A DNA stretch of 32,270 nucleotides, taken from Schoenoplectus triqueter (Eukaryota; Streptophyta; Magnoliopsida; Poales; Cyperaceae). The stretch covers positions 1 through 32,270 of the forward strand of contig CAXKVV010000839.1 in the NCBI GenBank assembly GCA_964058805.1, given 5' to 3'. Every line of letters starts with the position of its first letter. Within the stretch, counting starts at the first letter, position 1. Below the pieces are notes generated by a model. It ran no database searches. It worked only from the letters and a program-made list of their open reading frames with translations, and was not told the origin of the DNA. A program made the translations under genes and the position numbers. Shown here piece by piece: positions 14,268-23,248 of the stretch.

Positions 14268-15213
14268 CTATAATAAAATAAATATGCATAAATTTAGACT
14301 TAAAGTTCATATTTTAGAAAAACCTTTATTAAAAAGTTTACTACTCCCATTATATGTTTTAAAACCAATGTCCCATATAAAACCACATAGCGGACCAAGA
14401 TCCATATTTCACCAAATTCAAGTGAGCTTTGATATCACTGCTTGAATTTAGTTATTTAGGTAAACATTCATTGCTAATTACATCTAATATAATTCTTGGT
14501 TTGTTTGAGATAACATCTCATGTTCCGGCTCCTCAAACCTATGCCTCAAGGCCCAAAGTCGTTTTGATAGCCTAGTTAAGTGAAACAAAATCTCTATATA
14601 TAAGTGTCCAACATTCATATCCTATCTTATTAAGATAACTAACGATACCTTGTTTTGGCAAGCCCATCAATTAGCGTTCAAATTCTTGATAAGTAAGAGA
14701 CTTTGGAAAAGCATGAAACTTAATTTTTCTTTTAAGAGACTTTGTTGTTTATTTTGAAAACATGTTATGTAATAAACAATTCCATAATAACATGAGCCTA
14801 ATTCATAAGTGGAACAGTATGATCCATGACATGATAATCTCCATTGTAAGACTCCACTTGACAATAACCACCATCCATCCTTCATGTAATCTTCTTTATT
14901 CTAACCAAAATAATTACTCTAATGGCAATAAAGAAAATACATATATGTCCTAATTTAACGGTTCGCAGACCGCATAAATGATACATAATAAGTGACATGC
15001 AAGTCACCTTTTAATTAGAAAATATATTTAATTCACAGGGCACCTTAGGCCGCATTTTACACACATCATGCATACATTCATTACAATATTTCACGCAAGG
15101 CAACAGGATCATACTATTCACATATTCTGTAACTGCAAAACAAAGTTAGTCATAGAATCCAATTCTAAATATGGACTCATGTATAAAGTAATATATACGA
15201 GGGGGTTACTTAC
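14268..15213 (-). other. Candidate spliced intron(s) in the copia leader
   Basis: On the element's strand the 1.27-kb leader contains a strong 5' splice site, GGG|GTAAGT (first intron base 15213). One good 3' splice site follows 81 nt later (CTAAC branch-like motif at 15149-15145, then TTTTGCAG ending at 15133). Another, TTATTATAG ending at 14268, lies 3 nt before the gag ATG. Use of either is inferred from consensus only; removing 15213-14268 would bring gag close to the 5' LTR, as in copia elements with short leaders. Confidence 0.35.
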
Positions 15214-15535
15214 CCCAAAAAGCAACTTTCTGTTCAACTTTTTGGGTACATATTACACAAATTTTCTCTTCAGATTTACAATATAATCATATATCAGAAC
15301 CAGTCTAACTGATTCTGTTTCCTAAAAACAGAACTTTTAGATAAATTTTAATTAATCTAAAATTCGAATCAATCCAACTGATTCAATTCTGTCAGAACAA
15401 TCCAATTGATATGATTATATAATTATTCCTTAACCATCTCATAAACCTTCGTATAAATTCAACCAATCTAACTGATTAAATTGAAACGTTAATCTAATTA
15501 ACCATCAGTAATCCAGAATTAATTCTACACAAGTG

Positions 15536-15547
15536 GCTCTGATACCA
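15536..15547 (-). other. Primer-binding site of the copia element
   Basis: GCTCTGATACCA on the + strand reads TGGTATCAGAGC on the element's strand, the sequence complementary to the 3' end of initiator methionine tRNA that primes reverse transcription in most plant copia elements. It sits one base from the LTR end at 15549, as required. Confidence 0.9.
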
Positions 15548-15548
15548 C

Positions 15549-16103
15549 TGTTAGGTTTTCAGATAGGTTATAGTGCAACAATTCGATTCAATTATTCAAT
15601 TTGTTCACTATCCGAAACAAAAATTCAAGTATAAAATTAATTCCAAGATTAATATAGAATTTACCACTAGACGCGCAGTGAAAATCTTCGTCTAGTCGTA
15701 GAATCAGTCAGCCTTTCTCTTCTTTCTCCTGTCGAATACACGCACCAGCAACAGCAAATGCGTCTCTACCGGTATCCACACGAACAGGTTGACAAACTAC
15801 TGTAATTCGATATGCTAGTACTGAATCAACAGCCACGTTTTTTCCCTTCTCTTCTCTCTTACGTTTTCTGGTATTGGTGTAACAAATAGATTCCGAAAAT
15901 AGAACTGATGCACTATATTTATAAGTCTATGCACCAGTTCAGATGCACCACTTCAGATGCACCTTTTCAGAAAACGTTATCTAATCTAATCATATCAGAT
16001 CAGATTAGATGAGAATAAGATTCGGACCTAGCCCATTAAGATCTGATCCATATTAAAGATTAATATGGCCCATAATATTCTGGCCTATAGTACATTTCTA
16101 ACA
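15549..16103 (-). repeat. 5' LTR of the copia element
   Basis: A 555-bp LTR with inverted ends TGTTAG/CTAACA. Read on the - strand, its transcription signals include TATAAATATAG (about 15915-15925). A short tandem pair around CTTCAGATGCACC/GTTCAGATGCACC is seen at 15936-15970. The adjacent primer-binding site fixes its orientation as the 5' LTR. Confidence 0.85.
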
Positions 16104-16517
16104 TAAATAAGTGATCAAACTCAGTTGAACGTTATTTATGTTATTTCGGCACTATTGTAAATAAGAATATGATACGAAACGCATAGAAATAATTAATGTA
16201 CTTAATTCTAATCATTGATGAACTTATAGAATTATTACAAATGTAGACCATGATAATTATTAACCAAAATCTGACCAAAACGGGTTTGTGTTAGAAGACC
16301 ATAAAAATAAGATTGTTTTTAAAAATAATTTAAAAAATAATTAGAAAGTTTAAAAAATAATAAAATTTGATATCTCATAAAATTTTAACATACAAAAGTT
16401 ATTGAACAATTTAGATCGACTGCCGTCGGTATGTGATATTTTATGCCGAAACAAAATGATCATTTTGCTTTACAAAGCACCGCAATATGTGTGTGTATAT
16501 ATAGAGAGAGAGTTTGA
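16104..16517. other. Intergenic: flank of the copia 5' LTR
   Basis: AT-rich sequence with no gene recognised. The first bases (TAAAT, 16104-16108) are the candidate target-site copy of the copia insertion. A short GTGTATATATA/GAGAGAG microsatellite lies just before the fold-back element. Confidence 0.35.
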
Positions 16518-16915
16518 CTACGGTGATTCTATAAACATTTCGGTCAAGTGCTTATGGCTCGAATTTCAAAATCTCGCTCCTGAAATTTTAATTTAAATAG
16601 CATAAAAAAAATTCATATCATAATCTTATAGATTATCAATTTTCATCACGTTTGGAGTTAATTTACTATACTTAATGATTTTTGAAAGATAGCAAAATTT
16701 GACCTATAAAAATGATTATTTTTAATTACTTTTAGAGCTATTTTTCAAAAATTATTAAGTATAGTAAACTAACTCCAAATTTGTTGAAAATTAATAATAT
16801 ATAAGATTATGATATGAAAAATCTTTTAAGATATTTAAATTAAAATTTTAAATACGGAATTTTAAAATTTGAGCCGTAAACATTTCGGCTCAAAATACTT
16901 ATGGAATTACCGTAG
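16518..16915. mobile_element. Fold-back (long inverted repeat) MITE-like element
   Basis: Two arms of about 176 bp (16518-16693 and about 16737-16915) are inverted copies around a loop of about 43 nt. The outer ends are CTACGGTGATTC and, from the right, CTACGGTAATTCC. The inner part (for example TTTGGAGTTAATTTACTATA against TTTGGAGTTAGTTTACTATA) is roughly 90% identical by eye. No clear target duplication was seen; (TA)n tracts flank both ends and may hide it. It carries no gene. If transcribed, RNA of this region would fold into a long hairpin. Confidence 0.75.
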
Positions 16916-17341
16916 CCGGTCCATATATATATACTCTATCATGTCTTTTCAACGGCCTAAACTATAATGAAATTATTAACTCACAATTATCAGAGCATGT
17001 CTTTTCTAAATCACCGAGTATGTATTTTGTGCTGGTGTACTGATTCAGCCGTCAAATAATTATTGACACAAACCTAATATTTTGAAGCAGCACCATTTAA
17101 CAAAGGAAAAAGAAAGGATGTAGTAGTCAACCTTCTCGTTTTCTCCAGCACATTTTTTTCCACTCTATTGGTATTAGATGTTAGCATTATTCTATTTCCA
17201 CCGCGGAGAAATAGAATGCAAGAGGTGAAGACTGGAACTTAATATTTACAACCAGGGATTACAAGAGAACTCATCTATGAAATCCAGAGCAGAAAAAGGA
17301 AATTGAAAAAGAAAAGCAAACTAAAGAGAAAAAAGAAAAGC
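16916..17341. other. Intergenic: 3' flank of the SGP1-like gene
   Basis: No coding sequence. The part next to 17342 should contain the 3' untranslated region of the - strand GTPase gene, pyrimidine-rich on its coding strand. No canonical AATAAA stood out on that strand. Confidence 0.35.
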
Positions 17342-20300
17342 CTAAAAGTCAATAATAGGTTCTCCCACCTTCAAGTTTCTCTTTAAGGTTGATGGTAAGT
17401 TGAAACATTTTGCCATGATGTACTTGAATATCTTGTTCACATTAATGTTGTGTGTTGCGCTTGAAAAAAATAAAGCTGCTTTCATCGCTCTTGCATATGT
17501 TCTGGCCTGCCAGGAATTAAATCAAAGCCCAATTATGAATATAGAATAATGCCGAAAAAAGGGAGAAAATCATAGAATCATTATTAGTCTCTAATCATGA
17601 AGTTGTGATCAACAATGTTATAGTTATCAGTCTCAAAAAGCACTAAAGCATGGTCCATTTATGTAGGACTTTTCAAGTCCACTTCTGATGAAACACCATT
17701 GATTGTACTTTTCGACTTCCATTGATGACTTCAATTTTTTTTGTTAGCAAAAAAGAAGCTACCGACAAAAAACTTATTAGTAAAGATATGCATTTACATA
17801 TATTAAATTGGGTGGTTTTTAGTTGTATTATCTAGCAAAAAGGTTATTCCATTGGAAAATAAATAGTATATAATTGAACCAGTTCAAACATGGACCCCTC
17901 TAAAAGGGGGGGGGGGGGGATACCAGAATAGAACATCCCAAAAATCCGAAACCTTTTGGTAAATTCTTTGTTTTATAATTTCAGCTGGAGTACTGGAGCA
18001 AAATCTAAATTTCTGAGAGGAGGTAACACATTCAAGTAATTTCAGGAAAAAGACTCTTGCACCGGATTACACACATTATATTTGAAGTACACACGCACAC
18101 CAACATAGACAAACAACGCCTGTCTCTTGAGGGACGATTCATCAATGAAGATTAATGGAATGTTATTATATTGGATCATGGCCCAACATTAAAATTTATA
18201 TCAGTATTTCACCTTTATAATGTGGTGGCTTAATTGTGCACTTGTGGCAGTCTTCATCTTTAAGACACCCACATTAATAGATGACAACTAGACTTACACT
18301 TGCTTATATTAAAAGCTTTTTAAACTTTTGTCTGGTGAGCTCATCTGTATGAAATGCATATATAACCTTCGATTTAAGTTTTATTTCATGCATTTGCTTC
18401 CATTTACTAAGTACGGATAAGATTATTGTAGGTACTTTTACACTATTTACAACTAAAAAGTTACTGGCACCACTAGTTTGACATAATTGAGCCCCCACAA
18501 ATCTGTAACATCTTATAAATTACTTCAATAGTGACATCAGCTGTTGCATGTACCTACCAATTGATAACTTTTGTGGGATGGCGCTAAGTTATGTATATTT
18601 TATGGTTTAGTTATGGGTTTACAGCTAACCGTACAAACAACAAGAGAAAAAACGACTTTCAAAAATATTAGTTGAGGCCAGAAATTGTCATAAACACCAA
18701 CTTAGTTATATCTTTCATTTACTATATAAGTAAAATCACATCAGTTATCAAAATGGTACCAGAACTCCATTCTAAAATAAAGAATACCTCAGTTACGATG
18801 GTCCATTGCATATCAAGAGGAAGCCGGGAAAAATCATCAAATTTCAGCCCAATCAAGATTGGAATAGCTGTCTGATAGTGAGAAAACAAAAAGAATTGAC
18901 TTATTATCTTATCCTGTGAAAGTTAAGAAAAACATATAATTAAAATAAAAATAAATGTAAATGAATTTACCTTGTTCCACTTTCTTGCTCTGATGTACCA
19001 ATCTTTGACACTGAAGAGAAAAAAAAAGGGGGGGGGGGGCAATAATTTTAGATTTATATTGAAATACACAAATTGTAGTTACAATTAGTAAAACTTTCAC
19101 AATTCCAATTCGATGTTCTTTAGAAATTTAGAGCTGTCAAATGAGCAGCCAAACCAAATTGAAGAAATTTCGTACTTGCTTAAAGTGCAACGACTGGTGA
19201 GATCAAACATGTAAAGAACGCCCACTGCATCTTTGCATGCTAGAGGTACATGATCAACGCAATCTTTGCCACCTTTGGAAATCCACAAAAAGTAATAAAG
19301 TTAATATTTTATGACTAGGTACAAAGGAAGTTAAGGAAATTTTATGGATTTCGAAATTATACTTATTCCAATATATTTAAATACAAAAACAGGGGGACTG
19401 TATGTAAATATGTAAATACCTTCATTTTCTAATGAATTAATTGGTTGGTGATTGCTTACCACTTAAAAAAAATGTCAAAATATGACCTATGCCCATATCC
19501 ATAATGTCAAATAGGTCAAATAAACCACAGATATTGGCTATGTAAAGATTTTACTTGATCATTCCTAATCTCTTCGCTATTTTCTTTAAAATATACCAAA
19601 ATTAAGTGCTGATTTCTTGTCACAGATTATCATGATACAATTGAGGAAGAAAAGAGGCCTAATTTTGGCAAACAAAATTTAGGAGAACCAAGTACTTCAT
19701 TTGGATGCATGAGTTGGCCTCACATGCTGTAAGGGCATTTACGACTTCGATATTTCCTAGGGGCAAACTCGAAATAGGACTCAAAGTAATGTAAGCAAAA
19801 ATTATAAAAAGGGGAAAAAAGAAGAGAAACTAACAAGCCGCTTTGAAAGTGAAACATATATATATATATATACTAGTTATATACCCGCGCGTTGCAGCAG
19901 AATTTTTTATTTAAACATTAAAATATTATAAGATAAAAAAATTCACATTTATCTAATATTAAATTATAAATTCATCAAATTATAGAGAAAACATACAATA
20001 AAAACTATATTTAATCTTGGATGAGATTTTTGCACAATATGAGTTAATAATTCATAATTTTTATGGCAAGAAAAGTAAATTATTCTAACATATATTATCA
20101 CCATTAATTTCTTATCAAATATGCACAAGGTTGCTAAATAAAAAAATAAAAATTATGGAAATAATAGTATATAAGGGAAAGAAATGGAGAGAAAGAGGAG
20201 ATCAATTGACGCGATACATACGTTCGATCAACCAACAATAAATATTATCCGTCTAATTGAGGAATAAAATGGGTATAATAAAAATTTACCATGACAAAAA

Positions 20301-21342
20301 ATGGACCATCCAATTCTTAGATGCTTTATATAATAGTAAAGATATATACCTCCTACATCCCAAATGCTGAGAGCAATTCTGGCACCTCTGGTTATTAAAA
20401 CCTTGTCCATGAAATTAAGCCCACTCATCTCCATCCCTTTCTTCTCATCTTCTTCTCCAATATACTTCTTCTGCAATTTTCACAGAAAATTAGTCTGAAG
20501 CAACATAAAATTTTTCATTGGTAACCGAAATCATATCTCCACAGAAACCAAAAATAAAATAAAAAGAATCTCAATAGGAACAAATATTTGTTCCCTGGAC
20601 TTGCGTGCCTGGATGTAAAGTGTTCAACCCACTAGAGTAATAGAATATATGTTTAATTCACTGCTACTCTTACAATATCATTAAACAATATATCTGATTA
20701 ATTAAAAGACATAACTAAGATTTTTTTTTCAGATCACAGTGAAAATGTCTAATTAATCAGTGTCGGTATGAGATGTTTGATTGGTACCATGCATATGAAG
20801 AATGGTATTGAATATTGATATGAATTTTTAACCTTTTAAGATAACCAAACATTAGAAAGGGACAAAGAGGACCAGCGGTGGACGAAAATACCAGAAGGGA
20901 ACACTTAGAAAGTAAAAAAAAATTAAGAAAATATAAGACAGTATTGGCATGCAACTACTCTCAACAACGAGTATGTACCAGTACTCTACCAGAATGTGGT
21001 ACCAACATCGTCGATTGCACATACCATGAAGGTTGTCTTCCCAACATTGCAATCTCCAAGAAGAATAACTTTTAATGAGATCATATCATCACCGGATGCC
21101 TCGGCATGCGTGCTCCCAGGAAGCCCATTGATGTCAGTGTACAAACTAGCTGATGACATGCCGACAGCTCGGGATTCTGATACCTCAACCAGTAGACGTT
21201 TGTACCTTGCACCACAGGAACATGCACAGATGCGACTCCAGAAAACCTGAAAAAATCTCTTGCATAAGGAGATGCTAACGTTCCGGGCCCACCGAAGCAG
21301 CTGTATTCGCAACGAATCCCGGCCTATTAGTTGGTGGTTCAT
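17342..21342 (-). CDS. Septum-promoting GTP-binding protein 1-like small GTPase (Spg1/Tem1 family), 6 exons, 274 aa
   Basis: Ras-like GTPase of the Spg1/Tem1 branch. In fission yeast Spg1 triggers septation; plant SGP1/SGP2 are its homologues and pair with MAP4K-type kinases. Exons in coding order: 21342-21025, 20470-20350, 19272-19176, 19010-18971 (only 40 nt), 18871-18788 and 17506-17342. They total 825 nt with matching phases, and all introns are GT-AG. An in-frame stop lies upstream, so the Met at 21342 is the first possible start. The N-terminal 90 residues are family-variable and Cys-rich. Then G1 GDCNVGKT (about 97-104), SGLNFMDK, G3 WDVGG, HVPLACKDAV, FDLTSRCTL, RARKWNKTAIPILIG, G4 LKFDD (usually TKFDD), G5-like SSATHNINVNKIF, and C-terminus GEPIIDF. 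Length is normal. Substitutions suggest a diverged paralogue rather than the best-conserved copy. No prenylation motif is present, as in the family. Confidence 0.92.
17906..17919 (+). repeat. G14 homopolymer in intron 5 of the SGP1-like gene
   Basis: Fourteen consecutive G residues, preceded by AAAA. On the transcribed RNA this is a C14 run. Long mononucleotide G runs are rare in an AT-rich genome and are also a common place for sequencing or assembly length errors. Confidence 0.9.
19019..19039 (+). repeat. A9G12 tract forming the polypyrimidine tract of SGP1-like intron 3
   Basis: On the gene's strand this reads C12T9 and runs straight into CTCTTCAG, the acceptor of the 40-nt exon 4. It is an unusually pure polypyrimidine tract, possibly helping recognition of the very short exon. 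Exact run length is prone to sequencing error. Confidence 0.85.
19873..20342 (-). mobile_element. Short non-autonomous Helitron-like element in intron 2 of the SGP1-like gene
   Basis: Read on the - strand the segment starts A|TCTTTACTATTATATAAAG (20342 onward) and ends GCGCGGGTATATAACTAG|T (19873). A TC start, a CTAG end and insertion between A and T are the three Helitron hallmarks. An imperfect GC-rich hairpin (CTGCTGC/GCGCGGG around AAC) lies about 10 nt before the end, as expected. The 470-bp interior is AT-rich and codes for nothing. Flanks are (TA)n, consistent with an AT-rich target. The 5' end lies 7 nt after the last base of exon 2. Confidence 0.65.
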
Positions 21343-21355
21343 CCTAATTGTTGGT

Positions 21356-21406
21356 TTAGTACTCCTGAGTGCAGAGAGATGTTAAGTTATTGCATGGTTC
21401 TCCCAT
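21356..21406 (-). promoter_or_regulatory. Candidate upstream ORF in the 5' leader of the SGP1-like gene
   Basis: If the leader extends this far, an ATG at 21406-21404 opens a 16-codon frame ending in TAA at 21358-21356, 13 nt before the main ATG. A second ATG inside it gives ATG-CAA-TAA. The upstream leader (about 21410-21475) is CT-rich on the gene's strand, typical of plant 5' leaders. The transcription start is unknown. Confidence 0.35.
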
Positions 21407-22806
21407 ATGGGTTTTAGAGGAAAGAAGAGGAGAAAAGAGCAACCGCAGCTCTAGAGAGAAAGAAAGAGGTGAACAATTATTGTGGAACTATTATATCAGT
21501 GGTGCGCTCAATCTCATATTTACTTTTTTTCCTGGTATACTTTCTGTTTATTTTTTGTGAACTTTTAATACACGCCCTCAAGTTGAACAAATATCATTTA
21601 TTCAAGAAAGCAGAGTAGGAAATTAAGCTGTTTTACTCCGTCAAGAAAAGACACAATATTATTTTATTGGATCATTTATACAAGTCAAATTTATAAATAA
21701 AGTAGTGTATTTATTTTTACTTTCATATTTCGAAGAACTTGTGTTCACTTCTAAGGCTGCTCCATTAATGCAAGCAGTATTGAGCAGTAAATTTTAGGAA
21801 TCAACTATTGAAAAACAATTTTTGCTGTCAGAAAATAGAGGAATCACTTGCGTTGCATGTGATTTGCTAACTGTTTATCATCTGTTCTTATTAGCCCATA
21901 TACTAATAAGTATAACACGTTTATTCAAAAAGAAAGTATGGTAATTTTGGTGTGGGAACGGGTGATGAAGGAAGTAGTACTGGATATGCAAATTGGATAT
22001 ATACTAGGGCTTATAACATTTTTTATTATTATTAAGAAACAACTTTGTTTCGAACCAGATAATTGTATCAAAAATCCAAGTGGCTATCTTTTGTGCTGTT
22101 TCAAGGAGTCTATCTCAGGTTTGTTGAAGCATGGGTGGTAACGACCGGACGGTGGTGACGAGAAAGAGATTGCTCAAGTGCGCATAGACTGAGTTCGGAT
22201 ATCCTGTGGCAACACTGTATGTTGTTTTCATGAAATCGAATCTATGTATAATGTGTTTGGGACTTCAATGAAATGAAAGACTATACATTAAATTTTCGAG
22301 GATAGAAAATTTTCTTGCACTGTATTTTGATGTTCTGTAAATTTATACAAGTTATACTATTGAATTTTAATTAGATATGTAGAAATTCTTAAGATTTTTT
22401 CTCTTGATTGGTGAATATACTATTGTGGCACATACGGCGGCCACAGGGATGACTACGCCTCAAGCAACACAGAAGAAACAAAGAAGGGAAGCGGTAGTTG
22501 ACCCGTTATTGCAGTCTTTTACGCTTTGAAGTCGTTTTCCTCCTTTGCATCTCTCACTTCTCGTAAATACTATGTTGCGGGTCATAATTTAATATTTCAA
22601 CTCATGACATAAACCGTTACATATTAAATTCACACTAGTGTATTAGTTTTGGATTTGATAAGGATTTTACATTCGCCAGTCAATTTCGCCGGCTTCTTCT
22701 CTCAAGCTCACGGTGGCATTTTGTGCGGTTCAAATAAGTTGTCAATTCTTGCACCTCAAAATAAATGAATAAAAATAAAATCAAAACACTTTTTTCTTTA
22801 CACCCG
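21407..22806. other. Intergenic: upstream region of the SGP1-like gene
   Basis: No coding region recognised. The first 70 nt are purine-rich on the + strand and likely belong to the SGP1-like leader. A frame of 67 codons near 21938 has no domain. The rest is ordinary AT-rich intergenic DNA. Confidence 0.4.
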
Positions 22807-23248
22807 TGTGTTTGGATGGTATAGAATAGTATTGTTCTGAAAATAACGATATTATTTTTGAGTTAGCAATCATTCAAATATAAAATTGAAATCGAAAATA
22901 CCAGCAGAACGGTGTTAATCCACTAACTCATAGAAAACGTTGAGTTAGCAAATTAGTGTCCATGAGGGTAATGAAAATAATAAAAAAAAATATTTTTTCC
23001 TTTTATATTAGTATGGAGTAGTATTAAATAAATATTATTATTAAATAAAATACTAAAAAATAATTAATTATTTTAACTATTTTCTCCACTGTTCTCGAAT
23101 TTTTATCCAAATAATATTTTACTAACTCGAAATAGTTAAAATTAGTATTGTTCTCATATTTTCCAAAATATCACTAAGCTCATACTATTCTCAACTACTA
23201 AACCAAACATTGTTATTCTTTCACTAATCCTTTCACCATCCAAACACA
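22807..23248. mobile_element. MITE candidate with exact 13-bp terminal inverted repeats
   Basis: TGTGTTTGGATGG at 22807-22819 is exactly inverted at 23236-23248. The sequence just inside is also related (ATAGAATAGT against, from the right, AAAGGATTAGT). The TGTTTGG-type end resembles Tourist/Harbinger or hAT MITEs of plants. No clear target duplication was found, so the superfamily is open. The interior is AT-rich, about 440 bp in all, with no coding capacity. Confidence 0.55.

Larger units (their letters stand above)
9480..16103 (-). mobile_element. Decayed Ty1/copia LTR retrotransposon, 3' LTR missing
   Basis: The element reads right to left: 5' LTR (15549-16103), primer-binding site (15536-15547), a 1.27-kb leader, gag-pol (14264-10308) and a long 3' internal stretch. 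The order protease, integrase, reverse transcriptase, RNase H places it in Ty1/copia. The right edge is firm (CTAACA end at 16103, next bases TAAAT a candidate 5-bp target copy). The left edge is soft: no LTR copy is found left of the pol stop, so the 3' end is truncated or diverged, and 9480 is my estimate of how far element-like sequence extends. Protein-coding capacity is destroyed, so it is immobile on its own. Confidence 0.85.

Noticed and set aside
14104..14445. A 113-codon + strand frame
   Set aside because: Antisense to the start of the copia gag region; no domain.
14667..14953. Short frames on both strands in the copia leader
   Set aside because: They lie in the leader or possible intron, have no gag-like motifs and are not in phase with gag.
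19171..19180. GC-AG donor (GCAAGTA) for SGP1-like exon 3
   Set aside because: It matches the GC-donor consensus but puts exon 4 out of frame; the GT at 19175-19174 keeps the frame and the family alignment.
20986..21024. C-terminal extension of SGP1-like exon 1 beyond the Met at 21025
   Set aside because: These codons are intron 1 sequence after the GTATGT donor; the protein continues with exon 2 at 20470.
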